Numbered from the stretch's first letter, positions 36,603 through 45,284 are shown. The stretch: 55,145 nucleotides of DNA from Rhodocyclaceae bacterium (GCA_020247395.1 JADCJC010000005.1:1-55145), one strand, 5' to 3'. The notes: generated by a model from the sequence alone, not told the origin. Translations and numbers: made by a program.

Positions 36603-37052
36603 ATGAATTTAATCAAACAGTCCATGCCGTTTTTGCTCAGGCATAACGGCGTCTGGGAAGGCACCTACCACCTGGTAGATTCGCAGGGCAAAACGCTTGA
36701 CCGGCATCACTCCCGCATTGAAGTGCGATTTCCGGAAACAGGCCCGCACCAATACTCCCAGAAGAATCATTTTTGGTGGGATGATGGACGCGAGACGCGC
36801 GGCGAATATCCGGGGGTGTGCCGCGGTGGTGTGTTGTATTGGGATAACGAATTGATTCGCGGCAAGGCCTGGTCGGTGGATGAGTTATCCACCGTGCTGA
36901 CATGGCAGCGCCACGATACACCGGATACATATTTGTACGAACTCATTGTTATCAACCAAACCAACCAGCAGCGCAGCCGCACTTGGCATTGGTTTCGTAA
37001 CGGGGTGATCCATCAGCGTACGCTGATTGAAGAAACTAAGATTTCGGATTGA
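36603..37052 (+). CDS. small lipocalin-like protein (DUF3598-like)
   Basis: Encodes 149 residues from the ATG at 36603 (AGGG upstream; a TTG at 36573 is the alternative). The pattern LLRHNGVWEGTYHLVDSQGK, then alternating short strands rich in Trp and Tyr (HFWWDDGRETRGEY, TWHWFRNGVIHQRTLIEE), suggests a calycin/lipocalin-type beta barrel and recalls DUF3598, an assignment I am not sure of. No signal peptide. It may bind a hydrophobic pathway intermediate. It lies between the receptor promoter and the fusion-hydrolase operon, under operator site 2. Confidence 0.6.
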   Translation: MNLIKQSMPFLLRHNGVWEGTYHLVDSQGKTLDRHHSRIEVRFPETGPHQYSQKNHFWWDDGRETRGEYPGVCRGGVLYWDNELIRGKAWSVDELSTVLTWQRHDTPDTYLYELIVINQTNQQRSRTWHWFRNGVIHQRTLIEETKISD

Positions 37053-37065
37053 CCAACGCTGGCGA

Positions 37066-37094
37066 TTGTGCGATCTGAGCTTTGCCGCTAGAAT
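37066..37094 (+). promoter_or_regulatory. predicted promoter of the fusion-hydrolase operon
   Basis: TTGTGC (37066-37071), 17-bp spacer, TAGAAT (37089-37094). Operator site 4 begins five bases after the -10 and covers the expected start point. The ATG follows at 37164. Confidence 0.55.
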
Positions 37095-37099
37095 ACAAG

Positions 37100-37111
37100 T
37101 TGTCCGGACAA
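37100..37111. promoter_or_regulatory. operator site 4, TTGTCCGGACAA
   Basis: Identical to the other four sites, positioned over the predicted transcription start of the hydrolase-oxidase-VOC operon. Confidence 0.8.
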
Positions 37112-37163
37112 ATTACGTAACGCGGTTTGTTCCTTCCGGGCGCTGCAACCGGACTCGTCGCGC

Positions 37164-38870
37164 ATGTCGATATCTACCCCCGCTGTTTCCACGCACCCGA
37201 TATCAGCCCAGTTTGTCGATGTTGCCGGGCGGCGGGTGTTGCTGCGATTTGCCGGAAGTGGGCCCGCAGTGTTGTTGCTGCACCAGTCACCGCAAAATTC
37301 GCGTGCGTTGATTACTTGGATTGAGCGCCTGTCGGCGCACTATTCGGTGTTCGCGCCAGATACGCCGGGCTTTGGCTACTCCGATCCATTGCCGCTCGCT
37401 CAGCCGACCATCCCGGACTATGCCGCCGCCCTGAATGGGTTGCTGGATGCGCTTGGTATCGAGAGAGTCATCGTAAACGGCGTTCATACCGGCGCGGTGA
37501 CCGCGCTACGATTTGCCCTCGACTTTCCGGCGCGTGTGGCGGGATTGATCTGTGATGGCTACGCGCGATTCAACGCCGAAGAACGTCAGCTCCTGCTGAA
37601 TGGTTATCTGCCGCCGTTCGAGCCGCAATGGGACGGCAGCCACCTATTGTGGTTGTGGGCGCGCCTGCGCGAGCAGCACCTGTTTTTCCCGTGGAATACC
37701 GCGACCAAGACCGCGCGTATGGCCTATCCGGCACCGTCAACAGAGCGGCTCAGCGGTGATGTACTCGACATCTTGGACGCCGGGGACGGTTATCGTGCCG
37801 GCTACCGCGCGCCTTTCTTGTACGACGACGCGACGGCCGCATCGAGGCTGACGGTTGAGACGCGCATCTTCTACCGGGCCGAGGATGTGCTCGCCACGCA
37901 TTTGCCGCGTCTACAAGGATTGCCGACAAACGTGGCGGCTGAAATTGTCAACGGCGGGCCAGCGGCGCTGATCGAACGCACTGATGCATTTATCGCCTCC
38001 CACGCCGCTAATGCAAGCCGCCTTGATGCGGGTGCTGCGGTGTTGGGTGCGGTTTCAACTCGGCGGCGAGTGTATGGCACGACTCATGGGTCGATGTGCA
38101 CGCTGATCGCCGCGAATGGAGGCGATCTTGCGAATTCGTTGGTTGTGGTGCATCTGAACGAGATTGGCACCCCGGCCAGGATTCCGGTTGAGGTACCACA
38201 CGGGACACCGGTGATTGCGCCAGAGTTACCTGGGCACGGCGCGTCGCAAGCTTGGTCGGCGGCTAACCTCACGCTGGGCGCGGTCGCACAGTCAGTATTG
38301 CAGATTTTGCAGGCGCTCGGTGTGAGGCGTTACTGCGTGAGCAGCGAGGGCGCGGCCGGCGCAATTGCAGCCGCGCTGGTACGGGTGTCAGTCGAAAATA
38401 ATGCCGGGCCGCGGTGCGAGCAACTGCGACTGCACAATCCGATGCTGCTCAACGAGGCGGAGCGTGCGCAGTTTGTTTCACAGTTGCCAGACCTGACGCC
38501 TAACGCGACTGGCGCGCATCTGCTCGCCGCGTGGAACTGGGCACGGATGAAGGCGCTGTTCTGGCCATGGCAGCAGCCCACCGTCGCCGCCGTGCGCAGG
38601 GTGGATGCGCCGGCACCCGTGCGCCTGCATGCCGAAGTGGTGGAAATTCTCCGCGTCGGCGCTTTGTTCGCGCCACTTTGGCGGGCGGCATTGGCCGATC
38701 AGGTTTACTCGGCGCTGGCCGAATACGATGGTCGCATCACGATCCAATGTGACGATGAGCCGGAGCGGGTGCGTATCGTCGATGCATTGGCAAACACACT
38801 CGGCCTTGTTGAGGCGACATTGTCGGCAAGCGAGCAGTCAACCGGAGTCAAAACATGGCGGAAACTCTAA
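37164..38870 (+). CDS. tandem alpha/beta-hydrolase fusion without nucleophile Ser
   Basis: Encodes 568 residues in two homologous halves. The first (about 15-285) shows VLLLHQSPQNSRALI, FAPDTPGFGYSD and the elbow VNGVHTGAVTAL, where His replaces the nucleophile Ser; I recall G-x-HTG elbows in an uncharacterised hydrolase group. The second (about 300-565) is a diverged copy with VVVHLNEIGTPARI, IAPELPGHGAS and CVSSEGAAGAIAA, again with no G-x-S-x-G. Lid motifs HLFFPW and ALFWPW match QYLFYPW of the protein at 30655. No signal peptide. No clear Shine-Dalgarno precedes the ATG. The stop overlaps the oxidase start by 16 bp. Confidence 0.78.
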   Translation: MSISTPAVSTHPISAQFVDVAGRRVLLRFAGSGPAVLLLHQSPQNSRALITWIERLSAHYSVFAPDTPGFGYSDPLPLAQPTIPDYAAALNGLLDALGIERVIVNGVHTGAVTALRFALDFPARVAGLICDGYARFNAEERQLLLNGYLPPFEPQWDGSHLLWLWARLREQHLFFPWNTATKTARMAYPAPSTERLSGDVLDILDAGDGYRAGYRAPFLYDDATAASRLTVETRIFYRAEDVLATHLPRLQGLPTNVAAEIVNGGPAALIERTDAFIASHAANASRLDAGAAVLGAVSTRRRVYGTTHGSMCTLIAANGGDLANSLVVVHLNEIGTPARIPVEVPHGTPVIAPELPGHGASQAWSAANLTLGAVAQSVLQILQALGVRRYCVSSEGAAGAIAAALVRVSVENNAGPRCEQLRLHNPMLLNEAERAQFVSQLPDLTPNATGAHLLAAWNWARMKALFWPWQQPTVAAVRRVDAPAPVRLHAEVVEILRVGALFAPLWRAALADQVYSALAEYDGRITIQCDDEPERVRIVDALANTLGLVEATLSASEQSTGVKTWRKL

Positions 38871-40450
38871 ACGAATACGCGACACAGGCTAGCAGGCCTG
38901 CGGCCAGACCAGCGTGGTTCACGGCACTACAGGTAGCGCTCGGTGCCGGGGCGGTGGCGGCCGACGAAGCAACGCTCGATTTCTACGCACAAGATGTTTT
39001 CAGCCGAGGCGAGGCCCTTTCGGCGGTGGTGTCACCGGGTACCGTGGATGAGTTGCAGATCGCGGTGAAGACACTCGCTGCGGTAGACGTGGCGATGGTG
39101 CCGCGTGGCGGTGGGCTGAGTTATACCGATGGTTACCTGGCGAGGCGCAAGGGCTCGGCGTTGATTGATTTGACGCGCATGGACAAATTGGTCGAGCTCA
39201 ACACCGTTGATCGTTATGTCACCGTCGAGACCGGTATGTATTGGGCGACGCTAAACGATTTGCTAAAACCGCATGGCTTGCGTACCCCGTATTGGGGTCC
39301 GTTATCGGGGTTGCGTTCAACCATTGGCGGTGCGCTGTCGCAGTGCAGCGTGTTTTTAGGTTCTGGTGAACATGGCAGTGTTGGCGATAGTGTGTTGTCG
39401 CTTGATGTGGTGTTGGCCGACGGTTCTGTTCTGACCACGGGTAGCGCGGCGGCCGGCGCTGGTACCAAGCCGTTCATTCGTTATTTCGGTCCGGACATGA
39501 CCGGTCTGTTTGTTGGGGATGCAGGCGCACTTGGTATCAAGGCGAGGGCGACCCTCAAACTGATTCCGCGCGAGGTTGAAATCGATTTTGTCTCGGCGGT
39601 GTTTGATGATCCGACGGCAATGATCGAAGCGATGTCCGAAATTTCGCGTAATGATATTGCCGCCGAGTGTTTTTCCTTTGATCCAATTTTGTTGGAGCAA
39701 CGTAAGAAGCGCATGAGTCTGCTGGCCGACGCGAAAACATTGCTCAACGTCGTCAAACAGTCGGGCGTGATGGCCGGCATGGGGCTGGTGAAGTCGGGGC
39801 GCGACTTTGTTGGCGAGGGCAAATACTCGGCACACGTTGCCATCGAAGGCAAAACCCCCGGTGAGGTGGCTCAGAAAGTAGAGACAGCGAAAAAGATTTT
39901 TGCTGTGAAGGGGCAGGCGACCGAGAACTCATTTCCCAAGGCACTGCGTGCGCTGCCGTTTGTTGCGCCAAATTCAATGCTTGGTCCAGCAGGTGAGCGC
40001 TGGGTGCCCGTACATGCGATCTTTCCGCACAGTACTGCGCAACATGCATTTGCCGAGATACAGGCTTTTTTTGCCAGCAAGCAGGCGATACTCGACGCAC
40101 ATCAGATTCGTATTGGTTATCTGTGTACGACGGTTGCACAGCAAGGCTACTTAATCGAGCCGGTTTTCTATTGGAACGACTCTCACACGGCCTACCACAA
40201 ACGTGTGGTGGAAGCCGAGTACCTGAAGGTGTGTGGTGAGCCTGCGGCAAACCCAAGTGCTACGGCGGCAGTAGGCGCATTAAAGGCCGAAACTGCGCGC
40301 CTGATGAGGGCTTTGGGGGGCACCCACTTTCAGATTGGCAAGTTTTATACCTATCGCGACGGCCGCAATGCGGCTGCGCTAGCGCTGTTTGATGCCATCA
40401 AGCAACAGCTTGACCCCAAAAACGTCATGAATCCAGGAGTGTTGACATGA
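38855..40450 (+). CDS. FAD-linked oxidase (VAO/PCMH family)
   Basis: Encodes 531 residues. The PCMH-type FAD-binding domain is shown by AVVSPGTVDELQIAV, VPRGGGLSYTDGYL, YVTVETGMYWATLNDLLKPH, GLRSTIGGALSQ and VGDAGALGIKARATLKL; the C-terminal oxidase domain ends with the family hallmark LDPKNVMNPGVL. Relatives include D-lactate dehydrogenase, vanillyl-alcohol oxidase and 4-cresol dehydrogenase, so oxidation of a hydroxyl or benzylic carbon is plausible; the substrate is unknown. It overlaps the fusion hydrolase by 16 bp and the next gene by 4 bp (ATGA). Confidence 0.88.
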   Translation: MAETLNEYATQASRPAARPAWFTALQVALGAGAVAADEATLDFYAQDVFSRGEALSAVVSPGTVDELQIAVKTLAAVDVAMVPRGGGLSYTDGYLARRKGSALIDLTRMDKLVELNTVDRYVTVETGMYWATLNDLLKPHGLRTPYWGPLSGLRSTIGGALSQCSVFLGSGEHGSVGDSVLSLDVVLADGSVLTTGSAAAGAGTKPFIRYFGPDMTGLFVGDAGALGIKARATLKLIPREVEIDFVSAVFDDPTAMIEAMSEISRNDIAAECFSFDPILLEQRKKRMSLLADAKTLLNVVKQSGVMAGMGLVKSGRDFVGEGKYSAHVAIEGKTPGEVAQKVETAKKIFAVKGQATENSFPKALRALPFVAPNSMLGPAGERWVPVHAIFPHSTAQHAFAEIQAFFASKQAILDAHQIRIGYLCTTVAQQGYLIEPVFYWNDSHTAYHKRVVEAEYLKVCGEPAANPSATAAVGALKAETARLMRALGGTHFQIGKFYTYRDGRNAAALALFDAIKQQLDPKNVMNPGVLT

Positions 40451-41328
40451 ATGCACCCAGGCTCTTGCACGGCACCGTGTGTGTGCCGTCGCTCGACAAT
40501 GCGTTAAGCCTCTATCGCGATCTCTTTGAGCAGGCGGTGGTGCACACCGCGAGTGTTGGCAAATCGGAAGCGGCGGCGTGGCAAGCCCCGGCGCTGGCGG
40601 GTGCTAGGAGTGTGGTCATGCAGCCGCCGAGCGGTTCGCCGGTCTATCTGCGGCTCATCGAGCAGGCCGATCCGGCGGGATATCAACCGGGGACACATTT
40701 CGGCTGGGCCGCGCTGGAGTTGTCCGTGAGAGATGCTGACGCGATGTACGCTCGATTAATCGCCGCGGGGACGCCAATCATCGCTGCACCGAAAGCGTTG
40801 TCGTTTACCGATATGTTGTATCCGATGCAAGCGCGCGGGCCGGGCGGCGAAGCCATTTACTTGAATGAAGTTCGTGGTGATCTGCCCTCAAGCGACCTGC
40901 CGATGGCCAAGTGCTGGGTTGACCGGTTGTTTATCGCAGTGATGGGCTGCCGAGATATGAAAGCCTCGCTTGAGTTTTATCACGCTCTGCTTGGAACAAC
41001 CACCGGCGGTGAATGGGAGATGCCCTACAGCGTGATCAATATCGCATTTGGTTTGGATGCCTCCACCGCACACAAACTCGCAACCATTTCCGACCGGCGC
41101 ACGGTGCTGTTCGAGGTCGATCAATACCCCGTCAAGGCCACGCCGAGGCCTGAGGCAAGTGGCGGTCTGCCACAGGGGGTCGCGATCATCGGCGTGAAGG
41201 TTGATGCCTTGCCCACTGGTGCAAGCTGGGTTGTTCCGCCCTCAGTGCGCACGGAGCCGCCGTACTTCGGCGCGACGGTGGGTGTGGTGCACGGACCAGA
41301 TGGCGAGTTGACCGAATTGGTCTGTTGA
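40447..41328 (+). CDS. VOC superfamily protein with two glyoxalase-like domains
   Basis: Encodes 293 residues. Two beta-alpha-beta-beta-beta halves can be read, starting at LLHGTVCVPSLDNALSLYRD and at DRLFIAVMGCRDMKASLEFYH; each ends in a possible metal-ligand Glu (GGEAIYLNEV and DGELTELV). The fold hosts glyoxalases, extradiol dioxygenases and epimerases; this one is not assignable further. Starts within the oxidase stop (ATGA), so the three genes form a coupled operon. A weak hairpin at 41331-41350 follows the stop. Confidence 0.8.
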   Translation: MNAPRLLHGTVCVPSLDNALSLYRDLFEQAVVHTASVGKSEAAAWQAPALAGARSVVMQPPSGSPVYLRLIEQADPAGYQPGTHFGWAALELSVRDADAMYARLIAAGTPIIAAPKALSFTDMLYPMQARGPGGEAIYLNEVRGDLPSSDLPMAKCWVDRLFIAVMGCRDMKASLEFYHALLGTTTGGEWEMPYSVINIAFGLDASTAHKLATISDRRTVLFEVDQYPVKATPRPEASGGLPQGVAIIGVKVDALPTGASWVVPPSVRTEPPYFGATVGVVHGPDGELTELVC

Positions 41329-41362
41329 GCGCTGTCGTTTAGGCGACGGCAATTTGCTCCGT

Positions 41363-41391
41363 TTGACGGCGATGAATTGTGCGCTTAAAAT
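41363..41391 (+). promoter_or_regulatory. predicted promoter of the HapK-SDR-CoA operon
   Basis: TTGACG (41363-41368), 17-bp spacer, TAAAAT (41386-41391): the best-looking promoter in the catabolic region. Operator site 5 abuts the -10. Confidence 0.75.
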
Positions 41392-41403
41392 TTGTCCGGA
41401 CAA
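41392..41403. promoter_or_regulatory. operator site 5, TTGTCCGGACAA
   Basis: Identical to the other four copies, starting at the base after the -10 and spanning the transcription start for the gene at 41431. Confidence 0.82.
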
Positions 41404-41430
41404 CTTTGCAAGCTCAACTTGGAGATCGTT

Positions 41431-41739
41431 ATGGCAACCATCCTCGTCCTGTTCAATTTGAAACCCGGAACTGATGTCGCAGCTTATGAGGCGTGGGCAA
41501 AGTCCAGCGACATTCCGCTCGTCCGCACTCTAGGCTCCGTGTCCGGCTTCGAAGTCCTGAGGACCAAAATGCTGTTGGGGTCCGATGCCAAGCCGCCGTA
41601 CCAGTATGCGGAAGTGATCACAGTCCCCGATTTGGACGCGTTCTTCAAGGACGTGGGAACCGATGCGGTACAAGCGGGTGCAAAGCAGTTTCAAGGTTTT
41701 GCCGACAGCCCGATGTTTATCGTTTGCGACAACTTGTAG
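41431..41739 (+). CDS. REDY/HapK-like small protein
   Basis: Encodes 102 residues, ATG at 41431 with GGAG six bases upstream. MATILVLFNLKPGTDVAAYEAW and the later YAEVITVPDLDAFFKDVGTD with FQGFADSPMFIV match my memory of the REDY/HapK family (dimeric ferredoxin-like fold; HapK comes from prodigiosin-type gene clusters). Enzymatic role unknown. First gene behind operator site 5; 183 bp separate it from the SDR gene without an obvious terminator. Confidence 0.75.
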   Translation: MATILVLFNLKPGTDVAAYEAWAKSSDIPLVRTLGSVSGFEVLRTKMLLGSDAKPPYQYAEVITVPDLDAFFKDVGTDAVQAGAKQFQGFADSPMFIVCDNL

Positions 41740-41922
41740 GCGAAGTCTTGCTGCGATCAACCGCGCTGGGTTGGCGATAGACTCGAATTGCTCATGTATG
41801 AGGCTATACATTCCGCTGTTCTCATCAGTTTCCTCCGCGCCTTGCCATCGCTCGCGACGGACTTTATTCGTTCCCTTACTGCCCAACAACTCCCGATAGA
41901 GATATAGGATAACCAAAGAGAA

Positions 41923-42795
41923 ATGGCTCAATACACTGAACTCAAAGGTAAGGTCGCTCTCGTCACGGGCGCAGGCCGCCGCAAGGGGCTTGGTGAAGCG
42001 ATTGCCCGCCGGCTAGCGACTGAAGGCTGCAAAGTGGTGGTAACCGACATCGGTCATGCCAAGGGCGAACAAATGCCGGAGGCTGCCGTCGGCATACTGT
42101 CTGAGATGGAGCAGGTGGCCGCAGACATTCACGCTGCAGCGGCAGCCTCCGGTAATGGCGGCGCGTGTACTGCGCTGGCGCTTGACGTGCTCGAAGAGTC
42201 GCAAGTTAAAGCAGCGATTGAGACAACGGTGGCGCGCTACGCCGGCCTCGACATTTTGGTGAACAACGCCGGTATCGGTTATTTGATGAAGCCGATTGTG
42301 GAAATGTCCATTGAAGAGTGGGACGCCGTGCTTGGCGTTAACCTGCGCGGCGCGTTCCTGTGTACTAAATATGCCGCGACCCAGATGATCAAGCAAAACG
42401 AAAGCGGCAGGGCGGGTGGCCGCATCGTCAACATCGCCTCGCAAGCGGCGAAGTCGGGCTTTCCATTTGCCTCCGCCTACTGCTCATCCAAACACGGCAT
42501 GACCGGACTCACACGTGTGACGGCGATCGAAATGGGCAAGTATGGCATCACCGCCAATGCGATCTGCCCGAACCATGTCACCACGGGGTTGGGTGCTTGG
42601 CAGAACGAATATTTTTCTGAGGCGCTTGGTCTGACCATGGAGCAGTACATGAATGCCATGAAGTCGCGCATTCCGTTGGGACGTCCGGGATTACCGACGG
42701 ACACGGCGGCGGCGTGTGCGTGGTTATGCAGCGATGAGGCGCGATATGTGACCGGAGAATCTCTAAACGTCTCGGGCGGTGAGGAGTATCACTAG
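41923..42795 (+). CDS. SDR-family NAD(P)-dependent oxidoreductase
   Basis: Encodes 290 residues. Classical short-chain dehydrogenase motifs: ALVTGAGRRKGLGEAIARR (cofactor), ILVNNAGIG, catalytic Ser in RIVNIASQAAKSG, and YCSSKHGMTGL with Tyr and Lys. The insert after the second strand (GHAKGEQMPEAAVGILSEME) is longer than usual. Probably oxidises or reduces a hydroxyl or ketone of a pathway intermediate. AGAG precedes the ATG. Confidence 0.92.
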   Translation: MAQYTELKGKVALVTGAGRRKGLGEAIARRLATEGCKVVVTDIGHAKGEQMPEAAVGILSEMEQVAADIHAAAAASGNGGACTALALDVLEESQVKAAIETTVARYAGLDILVNNAGIGYLMKPIVEMSIEEWDAVLGVNLRGAFLCTKYAATQMIKQNESGRAGGRIVNIASQAAKSGFPFASAYCSSKHGMTGLTRVTAIEMGKYGITANAICPNHVTTGLGAWQNEYFSEALGLTMEQYMNAMKSRIPLGRPGLPTDTAAACAWLCSDEARYVTGESLNVSGGEEYH

Positions 42796-42948
42796 TGGTG
42801 CCGCCGCAAACCTGCCGCGCACGCCGGGGTGGCGGTTGCGGTGCTCGGTGCACAACGCAGACTCGTCCGCGCCTAGCCGCCAGCTGAGCGCGCCCGTAGC
42901 AGTTTTCGACTGACACAATTCGCGATAGCGACTACAGAAACCAAACAA

Positions 42949-43848
42949 GTGACAACAAAGAAAACACCAACCGTTACATCTCCAAGCTGGACCTGGCCCA
43001 ACAAGGCCAAGGTCGCGTTGTCTGTCGTGGTCAACGTGGAAGAGGGCTCTGAATATTCGCTCGGTGACGGCGACAAGATCACTGAGCCATTGGATGAACT
43101 CGGCGTCTCGCTGAAAAAGCCAATCCGCAACTACGGCAACGAATCAAACTACCGTTACGGCATTCTCGAAGGTCACGCCCGTGTGGCCGCACTGCTAGAC
43201 AAGTACAAGGTGGCGGCGACGTATACTGCGGCGGCCGTGGCGCTTGAGCGTGCCCCGGAAATCGCCGACTACATCAAAGCCCGAAAACACGAGACGTGCT
43301 GCCACGGTTATCGCTGGGTGCACCAGTTTTCGTTTGATGAGGCGCGCGAACGCGAATTCATCAAGAAGGGTTTGGACAGCATCGAAATGTCGACCGGTGT
43401 GCGTCCGCAGGGCTGGCTGTCGCGGTACTTGCATACTGAAAATACCCGCCGCCTGTTGCAAGAAGCCGGCTGCCTGTACCACATGGACGACTATTCCCGC
43501 GACACGCCGTTCTGGGGGGATGTTGCCGGTAGCGAGAAAAAGATGATCATCTTGCCCTACCAGCTTGACACTAATGACATGAAGATGTGGCTGGCTCCGG
43601 GCTACCTGCCGTCGCATTGGCTGGAGTACGCGGTCGACACGCTTGATCAGATGTGTAAAGAGGCGAGTGGCAAGACACGCACGACGCCAATCATGATGTC
43701 GTTCGGCTTGCATCTGCGCATCATTGGCCGCCCGGGACGGATCGGCTATCTGGAAAAATTTCTGAAGTACGCCGCGCAGAAGCAGGGTGTGCTGTTTGCG
43801 CGTCGTCTTGACATCGCAAGACACTTTGCGGCGAACGTGAAAGCCTAG
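42949..43848 (+). CDS. polysaccharide deacetylase / PuuE-like allantoinase family protein
   Basis: Encodes 299 residues from a GTG at 42949. The NodB-like fold is seen in KVALSVVVNVEEGSEYSLGD, KVAATYTAAAVALE, ETCCHGYRWVHQFSFDEARE and GWLSRYLHTENTRRLLQEAG. The first metal-ligand Asp of true deacetylases is replaced (NVEEGSE), as I recall for metal-independent PuuE allantoinase relatives. An amidohydrolase acting on a cyclic or linear amide is the closest guess. The TAG stop lies two bases before the next ATG. Confidence 0.82.
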   Translation: MTTKKTPTVTSPSWTWPNKAKVALSVVVNVEEGSEYSLGDGDKITEPLDELGVSLKKPIRNYGNESNYRYGILEGHARVAALLDKYKVAATYTAAAVALERAPEIADYIKARKHETCCHGYRWVHQFSFDEAREREFIKKGLDSIEMSTGVRPQGWLSRYLHTENTRRLLQEAGCLYHMDDYSRDTPFWGDVAGSEKKMIILPYQLDTNDMKMWLAPGYLPSHWLEYAVDTLDQMCKEASGKTRTTPIMMSFGLHLRIIGRPGRIGYLEKFLKYAAQKQGVLFARRLDIARHFAANVKA

Positions 43849-43850
43849 TT

Positions 43851-44720
43851 ATGTTGCCCAATCCGCGTCGCTGTTTGCTATTTGTACCAGGCTCTCGACC
43901 AGATCGATTCGACAAAGCGCTCGCCTCCGATGCCGATCAAGTTTGTATTGATCTCGAGGACGCAGTACCGCTTGCTGATAAGGCAACGGCTCGCCGAGCG
44001 ACGCTCGACTTTATTGCCGCCGCGGGCCCGTTACGAAGCGAGCTTGGTTTACGCATCAATAACGCAATGACGGAGCTTGGTCGCGCAGATCTAGTGGCGA
44101 TCTCATCTGGCGGTTTTCGGCCAGCATTTGTCATGCTGCCAAAAGTGGAAAGTGCCGATGAAATTTTCGCCGTCTTGGCGGTCCTGAACCACGCGGAAAT
44201 TCCGTTGATCGCGCAGCTTGAGTCGCCACATGCGGTGTTTGAAGCTCGTGCGATTGCAAACGCGACAAGGCAGTTGCAGGCCCTGATGTTCGGCGGTTTT
44301 GATTACGCAGTCGCCGCGCGCATCAAGCCCGGTTACGACGGCTGGTTGTGGGCGCGCGGCATGATTGCCGCAGCCGCCGCAGAGGCCGAAATTGGCGCAA
44401 TTGATGTGCCCAGTTTAGAAATTAAGGATGTACCTGAGGTGGCGCTGGATACACAACGTGTGATGGACTTGGGCTTCACTGGCAAGTCAGCGATTCATCC
44501 CGCGCAAGTTGATGTCATCCAGCGAGCATTTTTGCCGACGTCACACGAATTAGCACATGCGGAAAAAGTCGTGGCTGCGATGAAGGCGGCAGATGGTGCC
44601 GCGATCGCAGTCGATGGCAAGTTGGTTGATCGGCCAATCGAGCTCGCCGCGATTCGTGTGATGGATCTTGCAAAACTTGGGTTACGCGATACAGATGCCA
44701 ATCTGGCGAAAGTCGCCTAG
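43851..44720 (+). CDS. HpcH/HpaI/CitE-family CoA-ester lyase
   Basis: Encodes 289 residues: RRCLLFVPGSRPDRFDKAL, the metal-binding VCIDLEDAVPLADK, LMFGGFDYAVA and KSAIHPAQVDVIQ are CitE-like. Such enzymes cleave malyl-, citramalyl- or related hydroxyacyl-CoA thioesters into two fragments. Located directly before a MaoC hydratase and an acyl-CoA dehydrogenase, an order also seen in itaconate/citramalyl-CoA and mycobacterial Rv2498c-Rv2500c clusters. The actual CoA ester is unknown. Confidence 0.88.
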   Translation: MLPNPRRCLLFVPGSRPDRFDKALASDADQVCIDLEDAVPLADKATARRATLDFIAAAGPLRSELGLRINNAMTELGRADLVAISSGGFRPAFVMLPKVESADEIFAVLAVLNHAEIPLIAQLESPHAVFEARAIANATRQLQALMFGGFDYAVAARIKPGYDGWLWARGMIAAAAAEAEIGAIDVPSLEIKDVPEVALDTQRVMDLGFTGKSAIHPAQVDVIQRAFLPTSHELAHAEKVVAAMKAADGAAIAVDGKLVDRPIELAAIRVMDLAKLGLRDTDANLAKVA

Positions 44721-44737
44721 AAAAAAACGGGGAAGTT

Positions 44738-45256
44738 ATGGTACAAAACGTCAAACAAGTCGGACCAAATCGATATCGCGAACACTTCGGGCGGTATTTT
44801 GAAGATTTCCATGTGGGCGACATTTATGAACATCGACCGGGTCGGACAATTACGGAAACCGACAACGTCTGGTTTACGCTGCTGACGATGAATACCCATC
44901 CGATGCACTTTGATCCTGAATATGCAAAGGCGTCCGAGTTCGGTAAATGTATCGTTTGCTCACCCCTGACGGTGGCGCTCATGGTTGGCATGAGTGTGAC
45001 TGACGTCAGTCAAAAAGCGATCGCCAACCTCGGCTGGACGGATATCAAGATGACCCATCCATTGTTTGCTGGCGACACGCTGTATGCCGAGTCCGAGGTG
45101 CTTGATAAACGCGAATCAAAATCCCGCCCAGGAGCGGGTATTGTGAGTGTTCGTACCGATGGCTACAACCAGGACAAGAAACTGGTTTGCACTTTTAATC
45201 GTACGATGTTGATCGCGAAGCAAGGGTACAGCGTCGAAGACAAGGTTAACTATTAG
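44738..45256 (+). CDS. MaoC-family hydratase
   Basis: Encodes 172 residues, hotdog fold. The hydratase motif reads TMNTHPMHFDPEYAKASEFGK, with Asn in place of the usual Asp; GWTDIKMTHPLFAGDTLYAESEVLDKR closes the domain. It resembles mesaconyl/itaconyl-CoA hydratase-like members. GGGGA precedes the ATG. Hydration of an enoyl-CoA between the dehydrogenase and lyase steps is inferred. Confidence 0.87.
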   Translation: MVQNVKQVGPNRYREHFGRYFEDFHVGDIYEHRPGRTITETDNVWFTLLTMNTHPMHFDPEYAKASEFGKCIVCSPLTVALMVGMSVTDVSQKAIANLGWTDIKMTHPLFAGDTLYAESEVLDKRESKSRPGAGIVSVRTDGYNQDKKLVCTFNRTMLIAKQGYSVEDKVNY

Positions 45257-45284
45257 TTTTTTTGCTTTGCCAAAGTTGAATAGC

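Noticed and set aside
39489-39500. GGTCCGGACATG inside the FAD-oxidase gene
   Set aside because: Shares the central bases but neither outer TTG nor CAA, and lies in coding sequence encoding GPDM.
41788-41810. TTGCTC and TATACA between the HapK-like and SDR genes
   Set aside because: Spacing is only 11 bp, so it is not a usable sigma-70 promoter.
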